DNA from: GCA-2737725 sp965229355
GTDB lineage: Bacteria; Pseudomonadota; Alphaproteobacteria; Rhodospirillales; Rhodospirillaceae
Assembly: GCA_965229355.1 (NCBI GenBank)
Contig: OZ245869.1
Location: 4,092,001 to 4,156,000, forward strand
Reading direction: 5' to 3'
Length of the DNA stretch: 64,000 bases
The position numbers and the translations under genes are program-made. The notes under the pieces are model-generated. The model had not been told where the DNA came from. It was given only the letters and a program-made list of their open reading frames with translations, and ran no database searches. Numbering within the stretch: position 1 is the stretch's first letter; each line of letters starts with the position of its first letter. Below are positions 1 to 8,541 of the stretch, one piece after another.

Positions 1-1
1 C

Positions 2-655
2 ACGGCAGCTCTTTTGTTGACGGCCAGCGCCAAAGCCCAAGAGACTGCAACCGCTGACCCAGCCGACGCCTCGGTGGCGCAACTGCAAACGCAGTGGGCG
101 GAAATCAAGTACCATATGACGGATAAAAAGCAGCAGTTGGGTGCCATCACGGCCCTACAGGCCCAAGCCGACGCAGCCATGGCTCAGTACCCCACGGCAG
201 CAGGTGTAAAAATTTGGGACGCTATTATTTTATCGACCGCCGCAGGCATTGATGGCGGCATGTCGGCCTTAGGCAAAGTCAAACAAGCAAAAGCAATCTT
301 AGAGAGCGTGGAAGCCAGCGACCCCACGGCGCTGAATGGCTCGGTCTACACATCGTTGGGTTCGCTTTACTATCAAGTGCCGGGTTGGCCTGTGGGTTTT
401 GGCGACGACAAAATGGCGGCCACCTACTTAACCAAAGCGTTGGCCCTTAACCCTGACGGCATCGACCCTAATTTCTTCTACGGCGATTATTTGGCGCAGA
501 AGGGCAAATACAAAGAAGCTATTCCAGTGCTCGAAAAAGCGTTGAATGCGGCCCCGCGCCCAAACCGCGAAACCGCCGATGCAGGCCGCCGCCAGGAAAT
601 TCAAGCCGTGCTTGAGAAAGCCCGCAAGAAAGCAGGTGTTAAAAGCACATCCTAA
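2..655 (+). CDS. Exported TPR-like protein, 5' end cut by window
   Basis: The reading frame is open to the left edge. The first residues (TAALLLTASAKA before QE) are the end of a signal peptide with an AxA cleavage site, so the true start lies upstream and the mature protein is probably periplasmic. Two helix-pair repeats near the C-terminus (AATYLTKALALNPDG...FFYGDYL and GKYKEAIPVLEKALNAAP) look like TPR units. The overall plan resembles small periplasmic TPR proteins of the TatT type that bind TRAP or envelope partners. The exact family is not recognised. The stop codon is 48 nt upstream of the response regulator, separated by a strong hairpin, so cotranscription is possible but unproven. 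Confidence 0.75.
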   Translation, partial: TAALLLTASAKAQETATADPADASVAQLQTQWAEIKYHMTDKKQQLGAITALQAQADAAMAQYPTAAGVKIWDAIILSTAAGIDGGMSALGKVKQAKAILESVEASDPTALNGSVYTSLGSLYYQVPGWPVGFGDDKMAATYLTKALALNPDGIDPNFFYGDYLAQKGKYKEAIPVLEKALNAAPRPNRETADAGRRQEIQAVLEKARKKAGVKSTS

Positions 656-667
656 CGTTTTTGATAT

Positions 668-695
668 ACTGTAGCGCCGCAACCGGCGCTACAGT
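668..695 (+). promoter_or_regulatory. Strong hairpin just ahead of response-regulator start
   Basis: An 11-bp perfect stem (ACTGTAGCGCC / GGCGCTACAGT) with a 6-nt loop (GCAACC) ends 8 nt before the ATG at 704. No U-tract follows, so it is not a classical intrinsic terminator. Because it fills the place where a ribosome binding site should be, it could control translation of the two-component operon or protect an mRNA end. The function is inferred. Confidence 0.6.
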
Positions 696-703
696 AGCAA
701 CGC

Positions 704-1414
704 ATGCGCATTCTGCTAATTGAAGATGATCCAATGCTGGGCAAGGCGGTTTACACTGGCTTGCAGCGCGATGACGTGGTCGATTGGGTGCGGACAGCAG
801 AAGATGCCGATTTGGCGATACGCGCTTTTTCCTTCGATGTCATCATCGCCGATATCGGTTTACCCGGCGCATCAGGGCTAACATTCGTAAAACACTTGCG
901 CCAACGCGGCGACACAACGCCGGTGTTGTTCCTCACCGCGCGCGATACGCCGCGTGATCGCATTGTTGGTTTAGATAGCGGCGGCGATGACTACCTGGTC
1001 AAGCCGTTTGATTTTGGCGAACTGCAAGCCCGTATTCGGGCCCTTGTCCGCCGCAGCCAGGGCCGGGGTACGCCGCAGTTGACGGCGGGTACCGTCACAC
1101 TAGACCCCGCGGGCCGCACAGTGCATCTGAACGGTGCCCCCTTAAGCGTATCAGCGCGCGAATTTGAAATTTTGAAATTGCTGTTAGAGCATAAAAACCA
1201 AGTCGTGAATCGCAGCGAAATTGAATCAAAACTATACGACATGCGCCAGGCCGCAGAAAGCAATGCCGTGGAAGTGCACATTTCCAGCCTGCGGCGCAAG
1301 CTGGGTAAACAGTTTATCCGTACCATTCGGGGCTTAGGCTATATCGTTGATGGTCGCTTCGGCGATGAGCCATCGCCCGACGACACACACAGCAAAAAAC
1401 AAATAGAACAATGA
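704..1414 (+). CDS. OmpR-family response regulator, QseB-like
   Basis: DNA-binding response regulator of 236 residues. The receiver domain (about 1-115) has the acidic pocket E7-D8-D9, phospho-acceptor D50 in DIGLPG, T78 and K100 in DYLVKP. The winged-helix output domain (about 125-218) carries the OmpR signature around VEVHISSLRRKLG and IRTIRGLGYIV. It overlaps the histidine kinase by 4 nt (ATGA), so the two are translationally coupled and form a cognate pair. The sequence is closest in style to QseB/PmrA/TctD regulators. The stimulus and targets cannot be told from the window. A charged tail of about 15 residues after the wing is poorly conserved. Confidence 0.93.
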   Translation: MRILLIEDDPMLGKAVYTGLQRDDVVDWVRTAEDADLAIRAFSFDVIIADIGLPGASGLTFVKHLRQRGDTTPVLFLTARDTPRDRIVGLDSGGDDYLVKPFDFGELQARIRALVRRSQGRGTPQLTAGTVTLDPAGRTVHLNGAPLSVSAREFEILKLLLEHKNQVVNRSEIESKLYDMRQAAESNAVEVHISSLRRKLGKQFIRTIRGLGYIVDGRFGDEPSPDDTHSKKQIEQ

Positions 1415-2769
1415 CAGTGATCAAACGTTGCTCTCTGAGAGAGCGGCTTCTCCGCGCAATTTTGATTCCGCTTGCCTTGTGCCTTTTCGGCATAGGGTTT
1501 CTGTCGTTCTATGCCTCATCCGACGACATCGAAGCATTAGACGATGCGCAGCTTCTGTCGCACGCCAAAATCATCCGATCGCTGATGGATCATGAATTGC
1601 ACGAAGATGAACCCGGCGAACTCAATCTTTTAATCAACGATACGTCGCTGGATTACCGATACGAAAAAAACCTGGCGTATCGGGTGTGGTTCAAGGGGCA
1701 CCTTATTCTGCATAGCCCCAGCTCTGAAAATTTTCCTGAATCGGCTGGCCCAGATGGTTTTTCGACCCGCTCTGTGCAAGGCGCGCCGTGGCGTTTTTAT
1801 ACGCAATACGACAATGATATTGGTGTCACGACTGAGGTGTCAGAGCTTGTGTCGTTACGGCGCGAACAAGGTTATGAGCTTTTATTGTCGTTATTCACAC
1901 CCCAGCTTTTATTGTTTCCGGCCATCTTCATTCTGGTCTCCATCGGCATCAAAATCGGCCTCAGGCCGATCGAACGCCTTGCCGAACAGGTGCGCTCGCG
2001 CTCTGCGCACGACCTCACCCCCGTCGGCAGCGACATTATTCCTGAAGAAGTTTATCCATTCATCGCCTCCGTCAATGAACTGATGGCGCGGCTGGAACGT
2101 GTGATCGTCAACGAACGCTCGTTCACCGGCAACGCCGCCCACGAATTGCGCACTCCTCTGGCGGCCATCAAAACACAGGCGCAGGTGGCCGCCATGGCCA
2201 CTGTGCCGGAAGAACGCGCTATACTACTGCGCGATTTGGCGAGCGGCGTAGACCGCGCCACACACTTGGTCGATCAAATGCTGGAACTGGCGCGGCTGGA
2301 TGAAACATCCAATGGCGATAAGCCGTATGATATTTCTGTCGTGGTCGCACAAGCCATGCTGCAACATAGAACCGCAGTCCAAGCCGCAAGCTTGAAACTG
2401 AAGTCTCAGATCACGCCAGGGCTGATTGCCCACGGTCACCGCGACGCAGCCACGCTGCTGGTCAAAAACTTGGTGGAAAACGCCATTAAGTACACACCTG
2501 CGAACGGCGAGATCAGCGTGTCACTGACAGCCGAGAGCAATCAGATCGCTTTAATCGTCGCCGATACCGGCATCGGGATTTCCGATCACGATAAACGCGT
2601 CTCGCTGGAACGGTTTGTGCGTTTGAACAAAGGTGATCAACCGGGCGCGGGGTTGGGCTTAGCCATCGTACAGCGCGCGGTGGAACTGCACCGGGGGACA
2701 CTTACACTCTCTGATCCGCCAATAGGTTCTGGCTTGGTTGTGCGCGTGACGCTACCGCGCGCTGCGTAA
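1411..2769 (+). CDS. Sensor histidine kinase, QseC-like
   Basis: Inner-membrane sensor kinase of 452 residues that should phosphorylate the regulator encoded just upstream. TM1 is about residues 12-33 and TM2 about 158-182. They bracket a ~120-residue periplasmic domain of the short QseC/TctE (2CSK_N) type. A HAMP-like linker follows TM2. The DHp domain has the phospho-His in HELRTPL (H244). The ATP-binding domain shows the N box (LVENA, N357), G1 (ADTGIG, D385) and G2 (GAGLGL, about 412-417). All catalytic motifs are intact. The signal sensed is unknown. Confidence 0.93.
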   Translation: MTVIKRCSLRERLLRAILIPLALCLFGIGFLSFYASSDDIEALDDAQLLSHAKIIRSLMDHELHEDEPGELNLLINDTSLDYRYEKNLAYRVWFKGHLILHSPSSENFPESAGPDGFSTRSVQGAPWRFYTQYDNDIGVTTEVSELVSLRREQGYELLLSLFTPQLLLFPAIFILVSIGIKIGLRPIERLAEQVRSRSAHDLTPVGSDIIPEEVYPFIASVNELMARLERVIVNERSFTGNAAHELRTPLAAIKTQAQVAAMATVPEERAILLRDLASGVDRATHLVDQMLELARLDETSNGDKPYDISVVVAQAMLQHRTAVQAASLKLKSQITPGLIAHGHRDAATLLVKNLVENAIKYTPANGEISVSLTAESNQIALIVADTGIGISDHDKRVSLERFVRLNKGDQPGAGLGLAIVQRAVELHRGTLTLSDPPIGSGLVVRVTLPRAA

Positions 2770-2934
2770 GCCGTTGCAAGCAAGGCAGACTGCTAAGCGT
2801 ACCGTTTATTTTTCCAGAAGTAGCGTTCCGCGCCAACGCACCTATTTCCCACCGTCATTTTTCGGTAATACTACCGCCGGGTGAGAAGATGCCGCGCGTG
2901 AAGACGTGCGGTTTGTAGGTTGGGTTGAAGTTTT

Positions 2935-5900
2935 ATGGAACGCGGGCTTTTTCGGTTCATTTGGCGTCACAGCGCCAAAGATCAGTTCATTTTGGTTGGC
3001 TTGTCGGTGCTGGCCATGCCGTTCCTGTACTGGACCTTTGAACTACCAAAAATCATTGTAAATCAAGCCATTAGCGGCGAAGGCGGATTTCCCAAAGTGC
3101 TGCTGGGCTACCCGCTCGAGCAGATCCCATACTTATATGTACTGTGCGCGGCCTTCCTGGCCCTGGTCCTGATTAACGGCGCGCAGAAGTATTTTAGCTC
3201 CACGTATCGCTACCGTGTCGGCGACCGGCTGTTGCGCCGCTTGCGCTATAACCTGATCGAGCGCCTGCTGCGCTTCCCCGTGTCTGATTTGCGCACCATG
3301 TCATCAGGCCAAGTGGTCTCGATGGTGACAGCCGAAACCTCAACGCTGGGCTTCTTCATGGCCGAAGCCTTTGCAGTACCTGCTGTGGCAGCAGGTACGC
3401 TTGGCACCATCGTGTTCTTCATGTTCATGCAGAACTGGATGATGGGCTTGGCGGCCATCGCGCTCTACCCGCTACAAATCTACATCATCCCGCGCATTCA
3501 AAAGCGCATTAACTGGCTGCAACGCGAAGAAGCGCTGGCCGTGCGCGGCATTTCAAATCGTATCGGTGAGTTGGTTTCGGCAGCACCTGAAATTCACGGC
3601 CACGATACCACGCAATATGAACTGGCCTCCCTCACCCAAAAATTGGGCCGCGTTTTCACCTTGCGCGTCGAAATGGGTTCAAAGCGATACACCGTCAACG
3701 TGCTGAACCAGTTCTTCTCACAGCTAACCCCGTTCTTCTTTTTCTCACTCGGTGGCTATCTGGTTATTAAGGGCGATATCTCGCTGGGCTCGCTGGTGGC
3801 CGTGCTGGCGGCGTACAAAGACATGTACTCGCCGTGGAAAGACCTGATCGACTATTACCAAAAAGCCGAAGATGGCCGCGTGAAGTACGATCAGTTGGCT
3901 GAATACTTCGGGCCCCCGACGCTGATGGACCGCTCGATCATTGAAGCCGAGCCCGGCCCTGATGCCTCGATTGGCACGCAGATCAGCGCAAACAACGTGG
4001 TCGTTGAAGCCGAAGAAGGTGTGAAGTCGATCGACGGCGCAAGCGTTACGCTGCAACTGCCGGTCCATGCGGCCATTGTGGGTGGTAGCGGCAGTGGGCG
4101 TGAGGAATTCGCGCGCCTGCTTGCCCGCCAAGTGATGCCCGCTGCGGGTAAAGTCAGCTTGGGCGATCATGACCTGACATTGCTGCCCGACAGCGTGACG
4201 GGCCGCCGGATTGGGTATGTCAGCACCGACACATACTTAGGTTCAGGCACCATTCGTGATGTGCTGATTTATCCGCTGCTGCGCCGCCCTAACACGAATA
4301 CGGGCTACGACGATGCCACCCGCCGCGCGCGTGAGCTTGAAATCGCCGAAGCCGCGCGCACGGGTAATTCCACCTACGACATTCTGGCTGACTGGATTGA
4401 TTACACGGCCGCCGGGTGCGCAACGAAAGACGACTTAAGACAAAGAATCGTCGATGTGTTGCGCATGGTGGAATTGGACCGTGAAATTTATGACATGGGC
4501 CTGCGCCGCACGTTCGACCAAACCCAACGGCCTGAGTTGGCACAAAAGCTGATCACTGCGCGTTACACCTTCCGCGAACGTCTGCAAACCCGTCAACTCA
4601 CCAACCTGATCGAAACATTCGACCGCAGCGCTTACATTTCAAACGCGTCAGTGGCTGAAAATATTTTGTTCGGCACGCCCATTGGCACCACGTTTGCGCT
4701 GGATCGTTTGGGCGAGAACACGTACCTGCTGGGCATTATCGAGACGGCGGGCTTAACCAAAGAGTTTTTAGAAAAAGGCCGCAAGCTTGCCGGGATTATG
4801 ACCGACATCTTCCGTGACTTACCGCCCGGCCACGAATTCTTCGAGCGCTTCAGCTTCATTAAATACGAAGACCTGCCCGTGATCGAAAGCGTGCTGCGCA
4901 AAGCCGAGTTCGGCCTGGATGCTTTAAGCGATGAAGAACGTGCCAAACTGATGGAACTGCCGTTCAAGTTGGTGGAAGCGCAGCACCACGTTGGTCTGAT
5001 CGACGATGACTTCAAACACCGTGTGTTGGCCGCGCGTGCCGCCTTCGCCCATCAACTGCCTGAGGATTTAAAAGGCGCTGTGCAGTTTTTTGATGCCAGC
5101 AGTTACAACGCGGCCAGTTCAGTGGCGGAAAACGTGCTGTTCGGCAAGCTGTCTGCCTCGAAAGCAGGCCGCGTCGGCCAAGTGACGACGTTGATCAACG
5201 ATGTGATCGACGAAATGGGCTTACGCAATGATGTGATGGAATTGGGCCTGGATTACGATATCGGCCTCGGCGGTGGAAAGCTTTCAGCCGCCCAACGCCA
5301 AAAGTTGGCGCTTGCCCGTTGCGTGCTGAAACACCCCGACCTGCTGATTTTGAATGACGCCTTGTCATCGCTGGAACCGGCAGCGCAAGAAACCGTATTC
5401 ACCAACATCCGCACCGAGATGAAAGGCCGCAGCCTTGTGTTGCTTGAGCCCGGCGAAAGCCGTGCAGCGACGTTAGAACGCGTGTTGGTGATGGAAAACG
5501 GCAAGATCGCCGAACGTGGCGGCACTGCCCCTGCGACAGCCCCCACGCCAGACCAGCAGGTCAAAGACGTGAAAGGCGATGCCCGCGTTGACCTGTACGA
5601 CATGGTGGCTGTGCTGAGCCAAATTCCGCTATTCGCAGGTATTGACCGTTCGAAATTAAAACTGCTGGCCTTCACCAGTGAACGTGCGAATTACGACGAA
5701 AACCAAATCGTGTTCCGCCAGAACGACATTGGCGACAAGGCCTATGTGGTGCTGGATGGTGTTGCCAACGTGATTTTAGAATCCGACGTCGGCAGTACTG
5801 TTGTGGCGCAAATCAAGCGCCATCAAGTGTTTGGCGAAATGGCGCTGCTATCGAACATGCCGCGCACCACCACGATCCGCGCCAAAACCGCACTGTCGCT

Positions 5901-6036
5901 GCTGGCCATCACCCACGATGTCTTTGTACGCTTGGTCGAAGAAAACTCAGACATCGCCGTGGGGATGACCCGCATCCTGGCCGAACGCCTCGCCTCGACC
6001 TTGCGCGACTACAGCCGCATGGCGAGTAAGAAATAA
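2935..6036 (+). CDS. ABC exporter-like protein with degenerate ATPase and cNMP-binding domain
   Basis: A 1033-residue fusion. Residues about 20-320 are an ABC exporter transmembrane domain with about six helices. The nucleotide-binding domain starts near 350 but is split: the Walker A position reads GGSGSGREE (383-391), with Arg in place of the catalytic Lys. About 300 residues follow that contain two further copies of a Q-loop-like segment (SVAENILFG, SVAENVLFG). The signature is LSAAQRQ (783-789), Walker B is LLILND (803-808) with Asn and Asp replacing Asp and Glu, and the H-loop is not recognisable. Residues about 885-1010 are a CAP-type cyclic nucleotide domain with FGEMALL. The domains are clear; transport activity and any regulatory ligand are inference. 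Confidence 0.85.
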   Translation: MERGLFRFIWRHSAKDQFILVGLSVLAMPFLYWTFELPKIIVNQAISGEGGFPKVLLGYPLEQIPYLYVLCAAFLALVLINGAQKYFSSTYRYRVGDRLLRRLRYNLIERLLRFPVSDLRTMSSGQVVSMVTAETSTLGFFMAEAFAVPAVAAGTLGTIVFFMFMQNWMMGLAAIALYPLQIYIIPRIQKRINWLQREEALAVRGISNRIGELVSAAPEIHGHDTTQYELASLTQKLGRVFTLRVEMGSKRYTVNVLNQFFSQLTPFFFFSLGGYLVIKGDISLGSLVAVLAAYKDMYSPWKDLIDYYQKAEDGRVKYDQLAEYFGPPTLMDRSIIEAEPGPDASIGTQISANNVVVEAEEGVKSIDGASVTLQLPVHAAIVGGSGSGREEFARLLARQVMPAAGKVSLGDHDLTLLPDSVTGRRIGYVSTDTYLGSGTIRDVLIYPLLRRPNTNTGYDDATRRARELEIAEAARTGNSTYDILADWIDYTAAGCATKDDLRQRIVDVLRMVELDREIYDMGLRRTFDQTQRPELAQKLITARYTFRERLQTRQLTNLIETFDRSAYISNASVAENILFGTPIGTTFALDRLGENTYLLGIIETAGLTKEFLEKGRKLAGIMTDIFRDLPPGHEFFERFSFIKYEDLPVIESVLRKAEFGLDALSDEERAKLMELPFKLVEAQHHVGLIDDDFKHRVLAARAAFAHQLPEDLKGAVQFFDASSYNAASSVAENVLFGKLSASKAGRVGQVTTLINDVIDEMGLRNDVMELGLDYDIGLGGGKLSAAQRQKLALARCVLKHPDLLILNDALSSLEPAAQETVFTNIRTEMKGRSLVLLEPGESRAATLERVLVMENGKIAERGGTAPATAPTPDQQVKDVKGDARVDLYDMVAVLSQIPLFAGIDRSKLKLLAFTSERANYDENQIVFRQNDIGDKAYVVLDGVANVILESDVGSTVVAQIKRHQVFGEMALLSNMPRTTTIRAKTALSLLAITHDVFVRLVEENSDIAVGMTRILAERLASTLRDYSRMASKK

Positions 6037-6068
6037 ACCACGGTATCCCCACATTCCCCTGGCCCGCG

Positions 6069-6093
6069 CCTGCATTTTCCCTGCAAATGCAGG
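6069..6093. repeat. Inverted repeat CCTGCATTT-N7-AAATGCAGG
   Basis: Perfect 9-bp arms around a 7-nt spacer, located after the ABC gene. A closely related inverted repeat with the same words lies at 43793-43817, just after the giant repeat gene. No T-run follows. It may be a member of a small intergenic repeat family or a weak transcription-end structure. Confidence 0.5.
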
Positions 6094-6133
6094 AGGAAAC
6101 ATACCGCAGCGGTAATACACGGGTGTTTTTAAC

Positions 6134-6151
6134 TTGTTTCACGTGAAACAA
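6134..6151. promoter_or_regulatory. parS: parS centromere site (ParB binding)
   Basis: The 16-mer TGTTTCACGTGAAACA (6135-6150) is a perfect palindrome extended by one base pair on each side. It is identical to the conserved chromosomal parS sequence bound by ParB in many bacteria. It sits in intergenic DNA between the ABC gene and a bidirectional terminator. parS sites cluster near the replication origin, which suggests an origin-proximal location. No parA or parB gene is in the window. Confidence 0.85.
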
Positions 6152-6164
6152 ATTGCACTACAAG

Positions 6165-6203
6165 GCATAAAAAAAGGGCCAGTTTGAAACTGGCCCTTTT
6201 TTG
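6165..6203. terminator. Bidirectional intrinsic terminator
   Basis: The sequence AAAAAAGGGCCAGTTT, a one-base loop, then AAACTGGCCCTTTTTT forms a long perfect stem flanked by A and T runs. It can end transcription of the ABC gene (plus strand) and of the amidohydrolase gene (minus strand, ending at 6204). Confidence 0.9.
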
Positions 6204-7553
6204 TTACGGCACACAGAAGACGCAGTGTGTGCTTTTATCAAATTTGTAAACCTTGCCAGCCTTCATCACAAACCATACGTCCTGCAATGCGGTGATGTCC
6301 TCAAGCGGATTGACGCGCACGCCAATCACATCAGCGAACTTCCCCTTCTCCAGCGAACCGAACTGATCGAAGTGGCCTAACAACTCAGCCGAACCCCGTG
6401 TTGATGAACGAATGGCATCAATCGGCGTCATGCCGTTCTCGACCATGTACTGAAACTCTTTCGCGTTCTTGCCATGCTCGAACACACCGGCATCAGTCCC
6501 GAACGCAATCTTCACGCCTGACTTCAAAGCGCGGTTGAACGACGCGCCCATTTTAGAGCCCACCACAATCGCCTTCTCGGCCACCGACTTCGGATAGAAG
6601 CCCGGTGTTTTTGCATTCTCGGCTACCGTCATGCCTGCAATGATGGTTGGCACCAAATACGTGCCGTTCTTCTTCATCAACGCGAATGTCGCATCAGAAA
6701 TATATGTGCCGTGTTCGATAGACGCGACACCGGCGATGACAGCACGGCGCGCGCCTTCGTCACCGTGCGCATGCGACATCACCTTCATGCCGTGATCACG
6801 CGCGGTTTCGACAATCGCATTCATTTCCTCTTGGCTGAACTGCGCCAGGTCCGCGCTATCGGCTTGCGACAGCACGCCGCCAGTCGCCATGAACTTGATA
6901 TGATCCGCACCGCGTTTTGCTGTGGCCCGCACCGCTTCCATCACAGCGGGCACGCCATCGGCCACACCTTCGCTGACCCCCGGTTGGTGAATTTTATCTT
7001 CGCGATACCCGCCCGACTCATCACCATGGCCACCGGTGATGGAGAGTGCCGTGCCCGCCACATACATGCGCGGCCCCACGACATCACCTGCTGCAATCGC
7101 CTTCTTCAGCGCAATATCAACATTGTCAGCCCCACCGGCATCACGCACGGTGGTGAAACCCGCCAGCAGCGTCTTGGCGGCAAAGGTTGTCGCTTTCAAC
7201 GCGCTGTCAGCAGGCGTGCGGGTGAGACGCACCGAATAATTGCCCGCCTCAAACTGATGATCCATATGGGTATGCGCGTCGATCAAACCGGGCAAGCAGT
7301 ATGACTGATGCTGGTCAACAATCGTTCCTCCGATACCGGGATCGATGTAGCCTTGTTTGATCTCAACAATCTTGTCGTCTTTGATGATGATGGTTCGCTC
7401 AAGCAAAGGCTTGTCGGATAGCGATGGATCAATGATTGCCATGCACTGGACATGGCGTGTGCCGTTATCTTGTCGCGAAGTGTCTTGCGCATAACTCGAT
7501 GCAGAAAACGTCAAAGCCACAAGCGCTGTCGTCACAGACAATAAGCATTTCAT
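6204..7553 (-). CDS. Exported amidohydrolase (Xaa-Arg/Lys dipeptidase / imidazolonepropionase-like)
   Basis: Metal-dependent amidohydrolase of 449 residues. The start at 7553 is chosen because it follows GGGAGG and opens a signal peptide (MKCLLSVTTALVALTFSASS, cleavage near YAQD). The frame stays open further upstream, but that part is not protein-like. Metal motif HTH is at residues 94-96, then HIKFMATGG (probable carboxylated Lys), HAHGDEG, SIEHG and GTDAG, in the order of the subfamily that includes the Caulobacter Xaa-Arg dipeptidases. A role in hydrolysing periplasmic dipeptides or N-acyl amino acids is likely, but the substrate is not determined. It is monocistronic and ends at the shared terminator. 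The C-terminus has a close Cys pair (HCVFC). Confidence 0.88.
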   Translation of the reverse strand: MKCLLSVTTALVALTFSASSYAQDTSRQDNGTRHVQCMAIIDPSLSDKPLLERTIIIKDDKIVEIKQGYIDPGIGGTIVDQHQSYCLPGLIDAHTHMDHQFEAGNYSVRLTRTPADSALKATTFAAKTLLAGFTTVRDAGGADNVDIALKKAIAAGDVVGPRMYVAGTALSITGGHGDESGGYREDKIHQPGVSEGVADGVPAVMEAVRATAKRGADHIKFMATGGVLSQADSADLAQFSQEEMNAIVETARDHGMKVMSHAHGDEGARRAVIAGVASIEHGTYISDATFALMKKNGTYLVPTIIAGMTVAENAKTPGFYPKSVAEKAIVVGSKMGASFNRALKSGVKIAFGTDAGVFEHGKNAKEFQYMVENGMTPIDAIRSSTRGSAELLGHFDQFGSLEKGKFADVIGVRVNPLEDITALQDVWFVMKAGKVYKFDKSTHCVFCVP

Positions 7554-7903
7554 GGAAGTCCCTCCCCAGGGTTGTGCTGGGGTCAGCATAACCCAGGTTT
7601 TCCGCCATTCGCTACGGCCTACACATCGTCGTGAGCATGAAAAGTGCCACAATTCCGACATTCCTCGGCCCTGCGCCAGCCTGTATTGCCCGCGATATTT
7701 GCACTGTGGGGATGAGAGAGAAATTGCCCCGCTGGTCTGAAAGACCAAGTCACGAAAGCAACAGGTATGATCCGCCGTACATCTTTTATTCAGGCTTCTT
7801 CGATTTCTTTTCGCAATGACGCCCCCGTAAATTCTCCTGGATGTGCAGATGAAATTCGACGCCTCGAAGAATTTTTGCAAAAACGCTTTCCCAAGCAACG
7901 GGC
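7554..7903. other. Intergenic region without a convincing gene
   Basis: About 350 bases upstream of the amidohydrolase. It must hold that gene's promoter and the promoter for the small genes to its right. The short frames present have no ribosome binding site and no protein-like composition. No repeat, tRNA or strong hairpin is seen. Confidence 0.5.
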
Positions 7904-8035
7904 ATGCCTTACGACCACGAGCGACTTCGCGCAGAGTTCTGCAAATGGTGCGATGTCGATCTAAGTCGGGCTCACTCAAAAAATATTGCATCCAACGGGC
8001 AGGTCTGTGCGTTGGAGAAACAAGATGAAAAATAA
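7904..8035 (+). CDS. Possible 43-residue protein with CxxC
   Basis: A short frame beginning MPYDHERLRAEFCKWCDVDL and ending 11 nt inside the next gene, so the two could be translationally coupled. The composition (charged helix, CKWC motif, a third Cys) is more protein-like than random frames nearby. There is no good Shine-Dalgarno sequence before its ATG. The frame continues upstream to a stop at 7850 without another standard start. No family is recognised, and it may be spurious. Confidence 0.3.
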   Translation: MPYDHERLRAEFCKWCDVDLSRAHSKNIASNGQVCALEKQDEK

Positions 8036-8240
8036 CATTAGAACGTCGCAGATGGGTTCGGGCCTTTATGGCTTGCCCGAATCACCTCACCAATTCCAAG
8101 CCCGCATTATGGAAATCAACCGGCTCGAGTTGCTGTTGAAACTCCAGGCTTTGACGGACGACGAGCGCGAAGGGTTGCAGCGCCAAATCGATCTGTTGAA
8201 GGGCTTGAACGACAACAAACGGATGTTCGACAAAGATTGA
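8025..8240 (+). CDS. Small conserved-looking cytoplasmic protein (71 aa)
   Basis: The start at 8025 is preceded by GGAG at 8 nt. An upstream in-frame ATG lacks such a site. The protein begins MKNNIRTSQMGSGLYGLPES and then has a strongly helical, charged segment (about residues 25-60, rich in Leu, Glu, Arg, Gln) that could form a coiled coil. No transmembrane segment or signal is visible. The family is not recognised. It precedes the ynbE-ydbL pair by 74 nt but probably has its own promoter. Confidence 0.55.
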   Translation: MKNNIRTSQMGSGLYGLPESPHQFQARIMEINRLELLLKLQALTDDEREGLQRQIDLLKGLNDNKRMFDKD

Positions 8241-8314
8241 TCACGTGGTCTTTGACTTATTGACCTATCGGTCGGGGGTCCGTAGCCTTGGCTGATCGCG
8301 GGAGGACTTAAGCA

Positions 8315-8521
8315 ATGCCTTCTTCACCAACACGACACCTACTCGTTTTAGCTGTGGTTACATCAGGCTTGGCTATCGCAGGGTGCTCGCCCACGATCAA
8401 AGTGCAAGCCCCCGACAAACCCATCGTCATCAACTTGAATATCAAGATTGAGCAGGAAGTGCGCATCCGCATTGATAAGGATGTTGATGCTGCGATGACT
8501 GCAAAACCCGGTATTTTCTAA
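8315..8521 (+). CDS. ynbE: YnbE-family outer-membrane lipoprotein
   Basis: A 68-residue lipoprotein. Signal peptide MPSSPTRHLLVLAVVTSGLA is followed by the lipobox LAIAGC, so Cys24 is the likely acylated residue. The mature part (SPTIKVQAPDKPIVINLNIK and on) matches the beta-rich YnbE pattern. In enterobacteria YnbE is an outer-membrane lipoprotein that completes an envelope-spanning bridge with the AsmA-like protein YdbH, with YdbL as accessory factor. A GGAGG ribosome binding site precedes the ATG. It is followed 20 nt later by ydbL, so they form an operon. The ydbH partner is not adjacent here. Confidence 0.82.
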   Translation: MPSSPTRHLLVLAVVTSGLAIAGCSPTIKVQAPDKPIVINLNIKIEQEVRIRIDKDVDAAMTAKPGIF

Positions 8522-8541
8522 AGTTCATCTGAGAGGGAACC

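Noticed and set aside
7554..7991. N-terminal extension of the amidohydrolase frame
   Set aside because: The internal ATG at 7553 has GGGAGG and starts a proper signal peptide; the extension has Cys/Arg-rich noncoding character.
8239..8252. GATCACGTGGTC as a second parS
   Set aside because: It shares only the CACGTG core; the flanking bases do not match GTTTC/GAAAC.
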